From positions 186,001 through 250,000 of the forward strand of contig JAFEMH010001235.1 in the NCBI GenBank assembly GCA_022495995.1: a stretch of 64,000 nucleotides of DNA, read 5' to 3'. The position numbers were made by a program, and so were the translations under genes. The stretch is from Adenophora triphylla var. japonica (lineage: Eukaryota > Streptophyta > Magnoliopsida > Asterales > Campanulaceae). Position 1 is the stretch's first letter. Every line of letters starts with the position of its first letter. The notes under the pieces were generated by a model, which ran no database searches, was not told the DNA's origin, and worked only from the letters and a program-made list of their open reading frames with translations. Shown in pieces: positions 1-11,402 of the stretch.

Positions 1-420
1 CCCGAAGTCTTGAGCTTTTCAGCCTTGACTTTGACGCGGAGCTCTGCCGAAAAACATACCAGAAGGTTCAATGTGACACCGTATCACCAAACCCTCAACG
101 CATGCACCGTACCAGCCATAACTGGGCCAACGCCAAAAGCTAAGGACCCTCGCGCAAGCGATTCAGGAGAGGTCATGCCGAAATTTCAGCACGATTTCTG
201 CCTTAGCTCATGGACGTTGACTTCGACCGTGGCCCGCGTGTCACATACGTTGAAGGTTTGCGTAACCAGCTAGCCTTAAGTACACTTTTTTCTTTGTCAG
301 TGGAACTCACTTGCCTTATAGGACCCTCGCTCACTGGAAGACGAGGGTCCTCTCCTCGGCCTGCAATCAAGCAAGCCAAACGTCTAGCCAACCTCGGTAT
401 AAACGACTAACTGGCCAACA

Positions 421-760
421 TCTAAAACCTATGCACGAGTCACCTTCCTCGGCATAAGGAGATGAAAAAGAAGGAAGCCTTACGTCACGCCAAGGAAACA
501 CCTCGGCCTAAAAACGACTACGGGCAAAAACATCTAAAACCTATGTACGAGTCATCTTCCTCGACATAGAGAGATGAAAAAGAAGAAAAACCCAACAGTC
601 AAGACCGAGGACCCTTCCTCGGCCTGATGACTTGCCTCACGTCTAGCCGAGGAAACACCTCGGCATGAAACGACTACTGGCATCCCACGTCTAAAACCTA
701 TGTACGAGTCATGTTCCTTGGCATAAGGAGAAGAAAAAGAGAAAAATCCAAACAGTCAAG
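421..760 (+). repeat. Imperfect tandem repeats in element A 3' UTR
   Basis: Three related copies begin near 421, 533 and 690. Each opens with TCTAAAACCTATG and continues with an ACGAGTCA...CCTCGGCATA block and an A/G-rich tail. Spacing is about 112 and 157 bp. Such hypervariable repeat blocks between pol and the 3' LTR are typical of Tat-type elements. The rest of 1-935 has no gene I can support. Confidence 0.6.
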
Positions 761-935
761 ACCGAGAAACCCTCCTCGACCTAATGACATGAACAGGCAA
801 AATTGCCACAATTCCTAAGACCGAGCTAGCCTCCTTGTCTTATATAAAAGAGCGAAGGACGAGGAACCTTTCCTCGGCTCAGACTGGTACTTGTGAAAAA
901 TCAGAAACAAGCAGTCAAACAAAACAATTCATATA

Positions 936-3400
936 TCAAAGTACAAAATAGAGACGACGTGAATTGGAAGAAAGGGACATTTCCTCGATTTGTTCTATTA
1001 AAGCATTGAGATTACTAGGATCAACAGACAGAGGGACCCAAGCTTCTCGGCCTTCCCGAGCATCCATCATGGCAATCACATCCAGATTATACTCAGAATA
1101 TGGAACAAGGTAATGAAGAGCCCGAGCTGCTTCATCGTACCCGTCCTGACATACCAGCCGAGCAATGGCCACCAAGTCCAGGCCACGGGAGGTGTCCACC
1201 ATAAGCCAATGAGCCAAATGAAGGTAGCCATCCTGGAACATAGTAGCCATTTTATCATTTACAGCATCTTTGAAAGCCGAGTTGTCCTTGAAACGGGCTA
1301 CGACCTCTTCCTCATTCGAGGGAACGCTGGCCTCCAAATACAGTCGGGCAGCCTCAGCATCCTCAGCTTTCTTCAGTGCCTCAGCCTTGAGCTTCTTGAG
1401 CTCGGCTATCTCGGCATCCTTTAGCCTGAGGGCTTCCTCGGCCTGCCCCTTGGCCTCCTCGGCCATCTTCTTCTCTTCCTCGGCCTTGGTCTTAGCCGCC
1501 TTCTCGGCCTCCATCTCAGCATCCCTGGTCTTCAGGAACTCGGCAGCTGTAGCCATCTCGGACTCTCTCCTTCTCAGCCCGGGTTTAAGCTCAGCCATTT
1601 GCTTGTCCATGGCCTTATTGTGCACATTCTCGTAGGCCGCAATAGTAGCAAGCTGCAATATTAAAAAGCAACGTCAGAAATAATACAAGTGCAAAGTACG
1701 AGAAGTAAAATACGAGATAGTCACCTCGGATATCAAAAGCCCTTTCCGGTCAACCATGTTTTCCTTGCTAGGCTTGTCCCGACATAACTTCTCAAGAAGC
1801 TCCTCGTCCAAGGCCCTTTGGACAGCTGCTCGGCCCAGCCTAACGTGAGCGCCCTCCCTGGCATGTAAGGTGAGGCCTCTATGGGGTTTGGGTGTGGCGA
1901 TAAGTTGCCGAGCTAGCTCCTCGGCCTCAGCATAGTTCTTGATTGTTTGAGGGGTGAGGGTTGGAGGAGGTGAAACATCAGCAGTCTGTTTGGAAGGAGG
2001 TTCCTAAGTAGAACCAGAATGAGGCCTCTTCTGGCACGCGGACCTATGAACAAGGCCCATCTCCTCGGCAGTCGGGATATCAGTATGCACCTCGGCTTCA
2101 ATGGTTGGAATACGGGGGCTATGCCCCTCAGTTGTTTGTTTCTATCGGTTTCCTGAGGTATCCTCATCAACGGCAACGACATCTCCGGCCGGATGGATGG
2201 GCAAAGCAACAACATCCTTGGTAGACAGAAGGAGTTGGCGACGAATGGCCTCGCCTTTTCTCTATTCGACAGCCGAGGCCTTGGCTGCCCGTCTCTTCAT
2301 CTTGTTCAGCTCCTTGGGATCTACGACGTCTTTGGAGGCCATCTCAATTTCTTGTTCGGGGGATAGATCTGCAAATACGAGGAAGAGACATTATATTACG
2401 ATATGGATAAAACAAGAAATAAGTGCAAGTATCAAATACGAAGAAAGAAGAATTACAGCCTACGACGTCCTCCTCTAGAAGACATTGATCTTTGGGAACT
2501 AGCCGACAACAGGCACAATCAGAATGAAAGACCAGTCCGGGATGGACCCTCCAGTCATTAAATCTCCTACCCTTGGAAATGGGGACGAGAGGCTCTAAGC
2601 TGTCCTTTGGTCCTGGCATTATACCGGCTTGGACATAGTAGCGATCATCCACTTCCAAGGATGACCAATCTAGAAGACCTACCCCAGCAAACTCCGTAAG
2701 CCGAGTTATCAAGGCATCAGACCATTCAGCTCGTAGCACTTTCTTGGGCGCGACAGGCTCATAAGAAGGAGAAGCAAACTCCCAGCCTTGTCGGCTCTCC
2801 ACTCTAATTACGTGGTTATCCCAGCCAGACACTTTACTAGACATGGGGAGGATGATCTTCGGCTTCTTAGAGTCGCTCCTTATCACGACGAGCTTAGTCT
2901 CCTTGATAAAGCTCACGGAAAATAAATGGTGGAAGGCAGACTGGGTAGGCTCAAACCCTAAGCTACGACAGAGTATAATAAAACTTACGAGGACCCTAAC
3001 CCCGTTGGCTCCTAGCATAGCCAGGACGGCTTGCATGTCTCCTAGAAATTCATTGATGAAAGGGTCCAATGGGAGGCGAAGTCCCTGCTAAAATTGCTTA
3101 TAGTAGAAATGGACGTGGTTCAGGCTATAATAAAACATGTCTCTCGCTCGCGTTCTCGAAGGTTGGATGACCGACATAAGTCAGCTTGTACTCCTCCCTC
3201 GGCACTCCATACTTGGAGTATAGCGCCTCTAGCATTGGCTCCCCGGCTCTAACTGGCTTTAGCCTGGGATGGTTAGTTATACCTCGACCTCCTCTTCCTC
3301 GGCCCCCTCTTCCTCATCCTTCTACTTGCTCTCCGTCCATGAAAGCATCAACAATATTAGTCGATGACGAGGGACCACTAGTGCTGGCTTCACTTCCTCT
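936..3400 (-). pseudogene. Antisense ORF of element A (transposase_28-like domain plus coiled coil), decayed
   Basis: Read on the minus strand, the N-terminal part (about 3260-3100) contains VPREEYKLTYVG. The central part (3069-2480) contains LGANGVRVLVSFIILCRSLG and matches the plant 'putative gypsy type transposon' (PF04195-like) pattern as I know it. The C-terminal open segment (1658-936, 240 aa) is an Ala/Glu/Lys-rich coiled coil. Segments are separated by frame breaks that may partly be introns; an in-frame stop precedes QGLRLPLDPF near 3090. The gene is antisense to the element and sits between the repeats and the 3' LTR. Its biochemical role is unknown even in intact elements. It is called a pseudogene because the open segments do not join without stops. 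Confidence 0.65.
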
Positions 3401-4389
3401 TCCCGTCATATTTACACGAAACCAAGGAATACAAGTCAACAAAGCTTCCAAGGAATTAGGACGTGGAAGAGGAAGATTGCCCCTCCTCGTCGTTTATGAT
3501 AAGGCCGAGGAGGGAGCCTTACCTGACAATCGAGGACGACTAAGATGGTCCGACGTCAGGTAAAAAAGGATGATGTGTTCAATCATCTCATCCCGGTCAT
3601 GAAATATTATCATACTTGGAGACATGGAATCAACTCGTCAATTCTTATCTTGCTGGGGTAACAGAGATCTTCCCTCGGGGTTCCAAACCTTGTTAATATC
3701 TCCCCAATTTCCATCAGGTCACCATCAACCATGGCCCTCTCTCCCTTTGATAAACCCTAAGGTTTATCTTGTGGTAGCCATGGATTACGCGGGGTTCATG
3801 GTCCCAAGAGCGGGTCATTGCTAAAACGAGATGAAGGGTTCAAGAATCTTATCAAGATAAGAAACTCAAGAAAAGCTTCATGGGTTCAACAATGGCGGTT
3901 TCGAAAAATCAAACCCAACCAAAACCCTAGAAATTACAAAGTTAAAATGCAAAAATCAAAAGGGAAAAAGCGATTATACCTATTTGCGATGAAGATGAAC
4001 GAAAATGAACGGACGATTCAAGCGTTTCTGGCGATTCTGGGCAACTCAAGCTCAAGAACACGAAGGGTTTTGAATCTTGGGGTTTCGCTCTCAAATGCTC
4101 AAAACTAATAAAGGTTGGAATTGAAAGGGTAATTATGTTTTTATACCCTCACAAGCGGGTTAAACCCAAGTCATACGGGTATGGCACCCCCAACATTAAA
4201 TGGCGTAGCGGGTTTCAAGACGTGTCAGACATCGTGGACCACGCCCATCATTGTACTAGTAAACGACGGATAATGGAGCGACACAAACATTGAAGCGACA
4301 TTGCCACGTGACGCCTGTTCGTACTCTCATAGGTCGAAGAAGAGATCACTTTCTCCTTGTTATAGCCCAGCTAGAAAGTCGGGGGCCAC

Positions 4390-5158
4390 TGAATAGTATA
4401 AACCAAGATACGAACACGGGCTTGTCCGGGCAAGGCCCAAGTGGATTGGGCCCTAAACATAATCCATTAAGTCTTAGCTAAGAGGTAAGACCTGGGCTTC
4501 CTCGTCTTCCTATCTCATCATTTCATAAGGCTAACCTGGGCTCAGCAGGTGAACATAAGGCCCAACTCAAAGTGCTGAGGAGACATCCCTCGTAGGCCGA
4601 GATAATCTCCCTTGAGGATGAGGTGCCTTCCTCGGCTATGACGTTATCATAACTGGCTCTCCTATCATATCTCATCCTTTCCCCGGCTTCTCGTATTTCG
4701 GCCAGGCTACGTAGGACGAGGAAAGGGTATCTCAGCATTTCGGCATAGTGCATCTTATGCAGTCCTATCCTAATAAGGACACTAAGCAGTTATAATCTTA
4801 TCAGGATTGTAACCACCTCCTATATAAATTCAAGTCAAATAAGGACTCCTCAACAGATATAATCCTCCTAGAATTATGCCTTATCTCTTTACAGTCCAAG
4901 TTCAATATGGATTCTACATATCTATTCCTATAAATACAAGCCATATATCATATATTTGGGTACGTGATCTCTTTGACTCGAAGCTCTCTCAATTTGATTT
5001 CTCTACATACAAAACGTAAACTTACTCTCACGCCGGAGGGCCTTCGCCGGAGAAGCCCCAGCTTAGTTTACGTTTCTTGTTTTCTTTTCAGGCTATTCAA
5101 TCGCCGGAGTACAACCAACCGCTGGATTTGGGCTGATTCGATCTTTTTGGCAGCATCA
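4390..5158 (+). repeat. 3' LTR of element A
   Basis: The LTR is bounded by TGAATAG after a G5 polypurine-like tract and by GCAGCATCA at the right end (TG...CA). It is about 769 bp. A TATA-like CTATAAATA lies at 4928-4936, followed by a CTTACTCTCACGCC block also present in LTR B (6958-6975). Both shared blocks and the CATCA terminus support one LTR family for A, B and C. The left boundary is inferred from the TG and could be off by a few bases. Confidence 0.7.
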
Positions 5159-5256
5159 CAAGACAACATTAAATGATTAAAAATCAAACTTTATAAATCT
5201 CAGCGACTTGAAAACAACCTCAGAACCATTGAGACTCCCATTCTCCGTCAGTGTCG
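5159..5256 (+). repeat. 98 bp copy of VAP27 gene DNA (filler between elements A and B)
   Basis: This stretch matches 20274-20371 in the same orientation with one difference (G at 5233 versus A at 20348). The source segment covers 60 bp of intron 5 plus the last 38 bp of exon 5 of the VAP27-type gene. The intron is included, so the copy came from genomic DNA or unspliced RNA, not from spliced mRNA. It starts exactly at the outer end of LTR A and stops where the antisense ORF of element B begins. The 14 bp CGACTTGAAAACAA occurs inside the copy (5204-5217) and again across its right border (5255-5268). Confidence 0.9.
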
Positions 5257-5930
5257 ACTTGAAAACAAGAAAGCTACCCTAATTAGATCAGTGGTATAAA
5301 TCGACCCAAACTTGCTCATGAATTCCTTCTTGGGGTAATGGGTAAGCCGAAACTCCTCTTTGTTGACCTCACAGAAGTCGTAAAGAATAGTCAGTCGGGA
5401 TTCAGAGCCTTTCTTCCCAGCAAGAGGCCTGGGGGCCACATAACCCCTTTCATTCCTCCATTGTGCAACGGAAGAGTCAAAAGCATCCACGATCCTTGGG
5501 CTTGACGAGGTGGATGCATTAGCTTGCCTTTGATCCGCCATATCTACAGAGGAATAAATAGGGGAATCAGTCCTACTTACAGACTCAAGCGATCTACTTA
5601 GGGGCGACCTAGATTCCCTGGAAATCCCTTTCTATTTCTAAGGAAGGAGGGTTTATTGGAACCCCTAATGTAAAATAAGACCAAATGGTTGAGCAACTCA
5701 TGGAAAAGATGGAAGGAAACAACTCTATGGTCGTCTACATCTAAGTCACCCAAGTTTTCTTCTACAGGGAGGTCTAGCTCACTGAAGCTCAAGCCCCACC
5801 TGGTCAAGATGGAAGCACACTCCTCCATGGTCATCTCCTTCCATACCCCATTTATGTGTTTATATATCCTACGATTAACGGTGCAGTACCCATACCAAAC
5901 TCCAGGTTCGCAACTGAAGGTTCTAGCCAT
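5248..5930 (-). pseudogene. Antisense ORF remnant of element B
   Basis: There are two minus-strand open segments: 5930-5598 (starts MARTFSCEPGVWYGYCTVNR) and 5541-5248 (starts MADQRQANASTSSSPRIVDA, with EEFRLTHYPKKEF). The first resembles the N-terminal part of the element C antisense ORF (a tract around YR.V..GVW...ME/RE followed by acidic residues). A splice-like stretch near 5545-5600 may separate them. The protein is cut on its C-terminal side by the VAP27 filler. The last ~10 nt of the left segment overlap the filler. Confidence 0.5.
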
Positions 5931-7090
5931 GGCAGAAATCGAAGAAAGCTCTTAATAAAAGCTAAAGATAGAGTAATTGAAGGGATACCTTAATTAAGTT
6001 GAAGACAAGGGGTATGATGAACGAAACGGAGGACGAAGTAGCCGGAAATCAGAAATCTTTTCTTGCCTTTGCTCTGAATGTACGTCTGAAAATTGGGGGT
6101 TTGTAAAAAATCCAAAAAGGAAAAGGATTTTCCTTTTATACTCAGTGTTAATCCTTCCTTGAATTGGAAAGGTTTCAAACGGTTTAATCCATCAATTAAT
6201 GCCCCAGACGGTTCCCAAGGCAGTTGTCTAAGTGTCAAAAAGGGTAATGATTACGGAATTACGGCGCTTCTACAGATCTGACCATCGAAAGAGTTAAGGG
6301 TCGAGATTGAGCCACGTCATTACTCGACGACCAATCAGCAGTTCGAGCATCTACCTGCGACCTACCCAAGTCTTCATCAAATTTCTTATAACTTCCTGGT
6401 CGACAAAGTCAATTCAGAAAGTTGGGGGTCACTGAACGGAATAAAAGTGACGGGCTAGGCCCAACATACGAGGCCCAACTATTCAAGCATTATTGCCACC
6501 AAATCCTTAGTAGGTCAGTCCAGTTATTACATGGCCCAAGGCACATCGTCAAAGATCAGTCGACCTAGCTCATTGTCCGACCTTCTTGGTCCCGACCTAG
6601 CTTTGTCCGACATACGATCCATATCTCATACGGCCATTATCCGGCTATATCAGTCAGTCAGGTCGACCTAGACCCATGCAGGCGACCTCGACCTATAAAG
6701 AGTACGTCGACCTACAGAGTCTTAACGTATATACAACTCTTTCCATAACAGAAGTCCTACAAATCAGGAGTTATTTACGTACGTGATCTCCTACAAAAAT
6801 CTGATCCAAGATTCTAGGGATTTAATACAATCCTACTGCAATTATAACTCATATCAAGGCCTATAAATACTTCACAACATCAACGGTTTTGAGATAATTG
6901 CTATTTGTTATTCTGAATACTTATGTTCATTATAATTTATTAGCTCTAAACATCATACTTACTCTCACGCCCGAGGGTCTTCACCGGAGACAATTTCGGC
7001 TAGTCGTGGGTTCCTTGTTTCAGGTCAATTAAAGCCAGTGGATCAACCTAATTGCTGGACGTAGGCTGATCAACACGTTTTCTGCAGCAT

Positions 7091-7092
<2 letters not shown>
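5257..7092 (+). mobile_element. Ty3/gypsy retrotransposon B, 3' fragment
   Basis: Only the antisense ORF and the 3' LTR survive. Everything 5' (gag, pol) has been lost at the junction with the VAP27 filler. The order antisense ORF, polypurine-like GGGGG (6424-6428), LTR repeats that of elements A and C. Bases 5931-6432 hold no gene I can support. Confidence 0.65.
6433..7092 (+). repeat. 3' LTR of element B
   Basis: About 660 bp, from TGAACGGAAT to GCAGCATCA. A TATA-like CTATAAATAC lies at 6861-6870 and the CTCTCACGCC block follows at about 6960, as in LTR A. The right flank is a (TA)n tract, so a target duplication cannot be read. Confidence 0.7.
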
Positions 7093-7180
<88 letters not shown>

Positions 7181-7746
7181 TAATGAATAATTACATTATG
7201 ACTTACTATTTAAAAATTAATTAATTTATAATATAATATAATTCAGACATTAACTATTACTTTAATATCCATTAAAAAAAAACTATTACCTTAATATATT
7301 TTTATAATTTTAATTATTTTGAATAAAATATACTAAAGCCTTACAAAAAATATGGCAGCTTAAAAATAAATATTCATTTCAAATCAATCCATTTCATTAA
7401 TTACATTCACTACACATGTTTGATTAACGAGTTTTCTAACGATTTTCATCAAAAAGTCCCAAATCAAATTGACGGAATTTTTTTCAATTGAAGCCCCTTT
7501 TTTGGCCACAAAAAAAAAATATGTGGGGTCCATTTTAGTAACACACTATTTAATTTAGGAGCTAAATTGTCATTTGTCCTTACTTAATCAAGGAACTCTG
7601 TTGTTCAGTGGCATACTTAGAGATTTCTTGTTAAAAGTTGGCCCATGTTCGAACCCTTACCCAGACATGTGTTTTTTTCTCAGCCCAAAACCAGTTCCAA
7701 CCTAATCATTTTTGGACGTAGCCGATCAACACGTTCTCGCAAAGAT

Positions 7747-7778
<32 letters not shown>

Positions 7779-8302
7779 TAATGAATAATTACATTATGAC
7801 TTACTATTTAAAAATTAATTAATTTATAATATAATATAATTCAGACATTAACTATTACTTTAATATCCATTAAAAAAAAACTATTACCTTAATATATTTT
7901 TATAATTTTAATTATTTTGAATAAAATATACTAAAGCCTTACAAAAAATATGGCAGCTTAAAAATAAATATTCATTTCAAATCAATCCATTTTGTTAATT
8001 ACATTCACTACACATGTTTGATTAACGAGTTTTCTAACGATTTTCATCAAAAAGTCCCAAATTGACGGAATTTTTTTCAATTGAAGCCCCTTTTTTGGCC
8101 ACAAAAAAAAAATATGTGGGGTCCATTTTAGTAACACACTATTTAATTTAGGACCTAAATTGTCATTTGTCCTTACTTAATCAAGGAACTCTGTTGTTCA
8201 GTGGCATACTTAGAGATATCTTGTTAAAAGTTGGCCCATGTTCGAACCCTTACCCAGACATGTGTTTTTTTCACAGCGAGAGGCTTCCATCCGGGCTTCT
8301 CA
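7045..8302 (+). repeat. Tandem duplication with its breakpoint inside LTR B
   Basis: Copy 1 (about 7045-7700) consists of the last ~50 bp of LTR B, a (TA)n tract and about 520 bp of unique AT-rich flank. Copy 2 (about 7701-8302) repeats the same order: the LTR tail (AACCTAATC...GATCAACACG, then GATCA before the TA tract), a shorter (TA)n tract (7749-7775) and the same flank with few changes. No gene is seen. A weak tRNA-like box (TTCAGTGGCATA...GTTCGAACCC, near 7605-7655 and 8200-8250) may be a SINE relic. Bases 8303-8698 hold nothing I recognise. Confidence 0.8.
7093..7177. repeat. (TA)n microsatellite
   Basis: About 42 TA units lie directly after the 3' end of LTR B. The second, shorter tract of the tandem duplication is at 7749-7775. 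Confidence 0.95.
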
Positions 8303-8698
8303 GCCCAAAACCAGTTCCAACCCTGGTTTCCCAAACCTAAGCTAAATGTTTGAGCGAGGATCATTTGCAAATTTTATTTCAGAATAAATAATTAAAACTT
8401 TGATTTACCTTCGCAATATAGTTTTATGATTTATTTGCAACTATTGTTTCAATGTTATTGCAATTTTTTTTTGTGTTAGAATTATCTAAAAGAATGACCG
8501 GAGACGGAAAGATTGAGAGAGAACACCGCATCACACTGTTGTCTGTCGTAAGGAAACTAAGGGGACTCAAAAATGAACAATTTTTTTATAACTAAATAAA
8601 AACAAAGATTTAAACATTTAAAAACTCCATTTGGGATAGTCCCGAAGGCGAGTTTCTAATCACGTATCAATCTGAAAGCCAAGACTTCGGCTGTTGGG

Positions 8699-10125
8699 TT
8701 AATGGGAAATTATATCATCGTCTTCCCAAGAAGGAAGAGGTATATGCATTTTGTAAATTGGAGGCGTATCTTCATCAACTTCGGGCAGATTTTGGACAAG
8801 ACTTGCCATTACTTCTTCTGCATTAAATCCCATTGCATGATCACCATATTCTTCTCGTTCTCGCTCAGATCACTTTACTTAAAATGATATTTTAATTTAT
8901 TTGCATATTCTCCATCATCTGCATGATCAAGATTGTTGCTGATCACTAAGTTCTGGTCCCCGTTGTTTTCTGGTTCCATTAAACCACTTTCTAACTGATT
9001 TGCATTTTCTTCATACTCATCATGATCAAGATTGTCGGCGATCACTAAAGTCTGGTTCTTGATCTGCTGGTCCCCATGTGTTGTTGTTTCCACTAAATCA
9101 CTAAAGTCTGGTTCTTGATGATTGTTAGTAACCACTGCCATCGTCCCTATAGTCCTTATATGATCATCTTCATCACCCCAGGCCACCATCTGACTGTTGT
9201 TCTCAATCTGCTCCAAGTCAGGCATATCCAGGAAATCAGTTAGGTCGTCTATCATATCATCAGATAAAGTAGAAGCTGCCTCCAATTTTCTCCTCTTATG
9301 CTGCTGGATTTGTTGATCATCTTCATCACCATAGGCCACCATCTGACTGTCGTTCTCAATCTGCTCCAAGTCAGGCATATCCAGGATTAGGAAATCAGTT
9401 AGGTCATCTATCATATCATCAGAAGTAGAAGCTGCCTCCAATTGTCTCCTCTTAGGCTGTTGGAATTGTTGATCATCTGCTGCTGCTGCTGCAGACGGTT
9501 CTTGTCTCTTGTTCGGACGAATTGCAAAGAATCCCTGGCTTTTGAAGTTTCGGAAACATATCTCAAACGGAGACTTGGGCCAATCATGGTGAATCCCTAA
9601 ATCTTTGTTGACGACATGAGTGATCTGACAAAGAACCGTGTTTATGTTTGCAGGAGCAGGGATCATTGATTCAAGCCCTTTCAGCTTATACTCATGCATC
9701 ATCCAATGGCCTTTTTCTCTGGATTCGAGATTCTTTGAAGGCCTGAAATCTAAGTAGCTTTTGCAGCAGTCCATCAGAATACTACCATCTTCTCTACGAA
9801 CAGGCTTTTCAGCAGTCGATCCATGCCATGTTCCAGTTCCAGCCGTTCGTACAAATCGTTTCTTCCCAGTTGGCTTTAGATCTGTGAAAACAAATATTAC
9901 CCTCTTGATATCTGTTGCTTTATCAGTGGGATTAAGAACATCCCAAGGATCATTATCCTTCAAAACCTTCCATGGCTCCCCGGAATACAATTTTCTTTCA
10001 ATAACTGGAAGCTTGATATCAACAGCTCCTTGACAAACCTTTCTCCGCAGGGAATCTATGAGAAAACTATCCGTGGGTACGAAGTGATGACCGAGTTTCT
10101 TCATCGATATTTCTGCTCCTCCCAT
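8699..10125 (-). CDS. Intronless NAC-domain transcription factor, possibly frameshifted near its end
   Basis: The main open frame is 10125-8875 (416 aa, starts MGGAEISMKKLGHHFVPTDS). NAC landmarks in order are LGHHFVPTDSFLID (subdomain A-like), DPWDVL, VIFVFTDLKPTGKKRFVRTA, GTGTWHG and GHWMMHEYKLKG. These predict nuclear, sequence-specific DNA binding. The C-terminal half is acidic and contains a tandem module of about 52 residues (PKRRQLEAAS..MIDDLTDFL..DMPDLEQIEN), twice. It also has a second, smaller repeat around NLDHDE/NLDHAD. After the stop at 8875 a good coding frame continues one frame over (EYGDHAMGFNAEEVMASLVQ..., to a stop at 8699-8701), so the last ~57 codons may have been lost by a frameshift. 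NAC genes usually have two introns and this one has none, so it is either an atypical divergent member or retro-derived. It could be expressed or a young pseudogene. Confidence 0.75.
9169..9479 (-). repeat. 155 bp tandem duplication within the NAC gene
   Basis: Copies lie at 9169-9323 and 9325-9479. They encode two ~52-residue modules with a basic KRR patch, a DDMIDDLTDFL acidic-hydrophobic segment and DMPDLEQIEN. The copies are in frame and differ by a few substitutions and two small indels that keep the frame. Confidence 0.9.
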
Positions 10126-10165
10126 GGATTATTAAATCTTATTTCTCTTAATCGATCAAGAAAAC

Positions 10166-10168
<3 letters not shown>

Positions 10169-10217
<49 letters not shown>
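10169..10217. repeat. (CT)n tract upstream of the NAC gene
   Basis: About 24 CT units lie 40 bp upstream of the NAC start codon, in the likely 5' UTR or promoter (GA-rich on the gene strand). Bases 10218-10540 show no other feature. Confidence 0.9.
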
Positions 10218-10220
<3 letters not shown>

Positions 10221-10540
10221 AATCTCTTTGAATGCAAAGAAATACTCTCTCTCTCTTAACCTAACGCAAAGCAAGAGGTAGCTAGTAAGCAATTTATAGA
10301 GTTTATTTTTTGTTGTCCACTTCAAGTATCTACTGGAATGTACGGAATGTTTGGATAAACATGTTTCTAACTGTCCGGAACAACATTTGGAAAGTTACTA
10401 GAAAGTTGGACGTTAAGTCCAACTAGAACTCTGGAAATCATTTGGCTTTTTTTAGGCACACGCAACAGGCTCTATTTGCCAAGGAAGGAACTTGAAAATT
10501 TAAATATAGTTAAAAGTTTACAATTTTAATTTAATATATA

Positions 10541-10794
10541 CTCCCTCCGTCCCACGTGAATGCAAATTTATTTCTATTTTGATCCATCCCACGTAAATGC
10601 AAACTTCTCAAAATGGAAATAAATATTTCACTTTTACACTCACAACATTCTCTCTCCTCACTATTTCTCCCACTAATTCTCTCTCCTATTTAATTTTTCA
10701 TACTCACAACATTTAACTTTTTCTCTTTCTTACATCACTTTTCCTTAATTCCCACACTCAAAAAGTTGGTTTATATTCACTTGGGAAGGAGGGA

Positions 10795-10795
<1 letters not shown>
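10541..10795. mobile_element. Stowaway-type MITE
   Basis: CTCCCTCCGTCCC at the left end and its inverted form GGAGGGAG at the right, with TA on each side. It shares the interior of the local family (runs such as CTCACAACATT and TTCTCTCTCCTA). Non-coding. Confidence 0.85.

Positions 10796-10864
<69 letters not shown>
10796..10864. repeat. (TA)n microsatellite between MITE and mini-Helitron
   Basis: About 34 TA units lie directly at the TA target site of the preceding Stowaway. Confidence 0.95.
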
Positions 10865-10868
<4 letters not shown>

Positions 10869-11040
10869 TAAATGGAACCTCCACTAGCTACAGTAGTATG
10901 AACAGTTCCATCTGCCGAAATTCCCATTTTGCCCTCGTACATTTGTCCCTTTCCAATTTTGCTCTTAAAAAAAATTTAATTAAAAAAATTAAAAAAAAAA
11001 ACACACACACACACGTGTCCTTGGACACGAACATGTACTA

Positions 11041-11041
<1 letters not shown>
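10861..11041 (+). mobile_element. Mini-Helitron-like element (copy H1)
   Basis: It starts TATAGTATAAATGG and ends with a short hairpin (GTGTCC/GGACAC) about 11 nt before CTAG followed by T. That is the 3' signature of Helitrons. The interior has the family's CCCATTTTGCCCTC and poly-A/T stretches. The expected 5' TC has been blurred by TA expansion. A small (TA)n tract follows (11042-11079). Confidence 0.55.
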
Positions 11042-11082
<41 letters not shown>

Positions 11083-11402
11083 TATATTAATTTTAAAAGT
11101 TTAAAATCAATATTTTCCCTGTCCCACTCGTAATAGAATTTTGGTAAACTTGATTACATTTTGATCAATTGATTTATATAAAAAATAATTATTTTAATAA
11201 AAATCTAAAAATTGTTGTTGACCAAACAATCATGCACGTGACTATTTTCCATTAAATAAATATGTAACTAAAATTCGGTACTAGTGAGTAAAGTGGATTA
11301 ATGGTTAATTAATATGTCACTTAGGGACAAAATCATCGCAAGGGTGTTAAGTGGAATTATGTGTATACTTTATGGGGGTAAACACAATTTTTGCATATTA
11401 AG

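Larger units (their letters stand above)
1..5158 (+). mobile_element. Ty3/gypsy LTR retrotransposon A, 3' part only
   Basis: The window opens inside an LTR retrotransposon. In order it shows a repetitive 3' untranslated stretch, a minus-strand (antisense) gene and a plus-strand 3' LTR with a TATA-like box. Sense-strand pol followed by an antisense ORF and then the 3' LTR is the layout described for Tat-lineage Ty3/gypsy elements of plants. Pol is not visible here; it would lie left of the window. A G-rich polypurine-like tract (4376-4385) sits just before the LTR, which gives the orientation. The family call is inference, since no pol domain is present in this copy. Confidence 0.7.

Noticed and set aside
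3186..4108. Plus-strand ORFs of 66-125 codons in element A
   Set aside because: They lie opposite or downstream of the antisense gene, have no recognisable domain and no neighbouring coding support.
7600..7665. tRNA gene (GTTCGAACCC box)
   Set aside because: No cloverleaf could be drawn and the A box is poor. At best it is a SINE relic, duplicated at 8200-8250.
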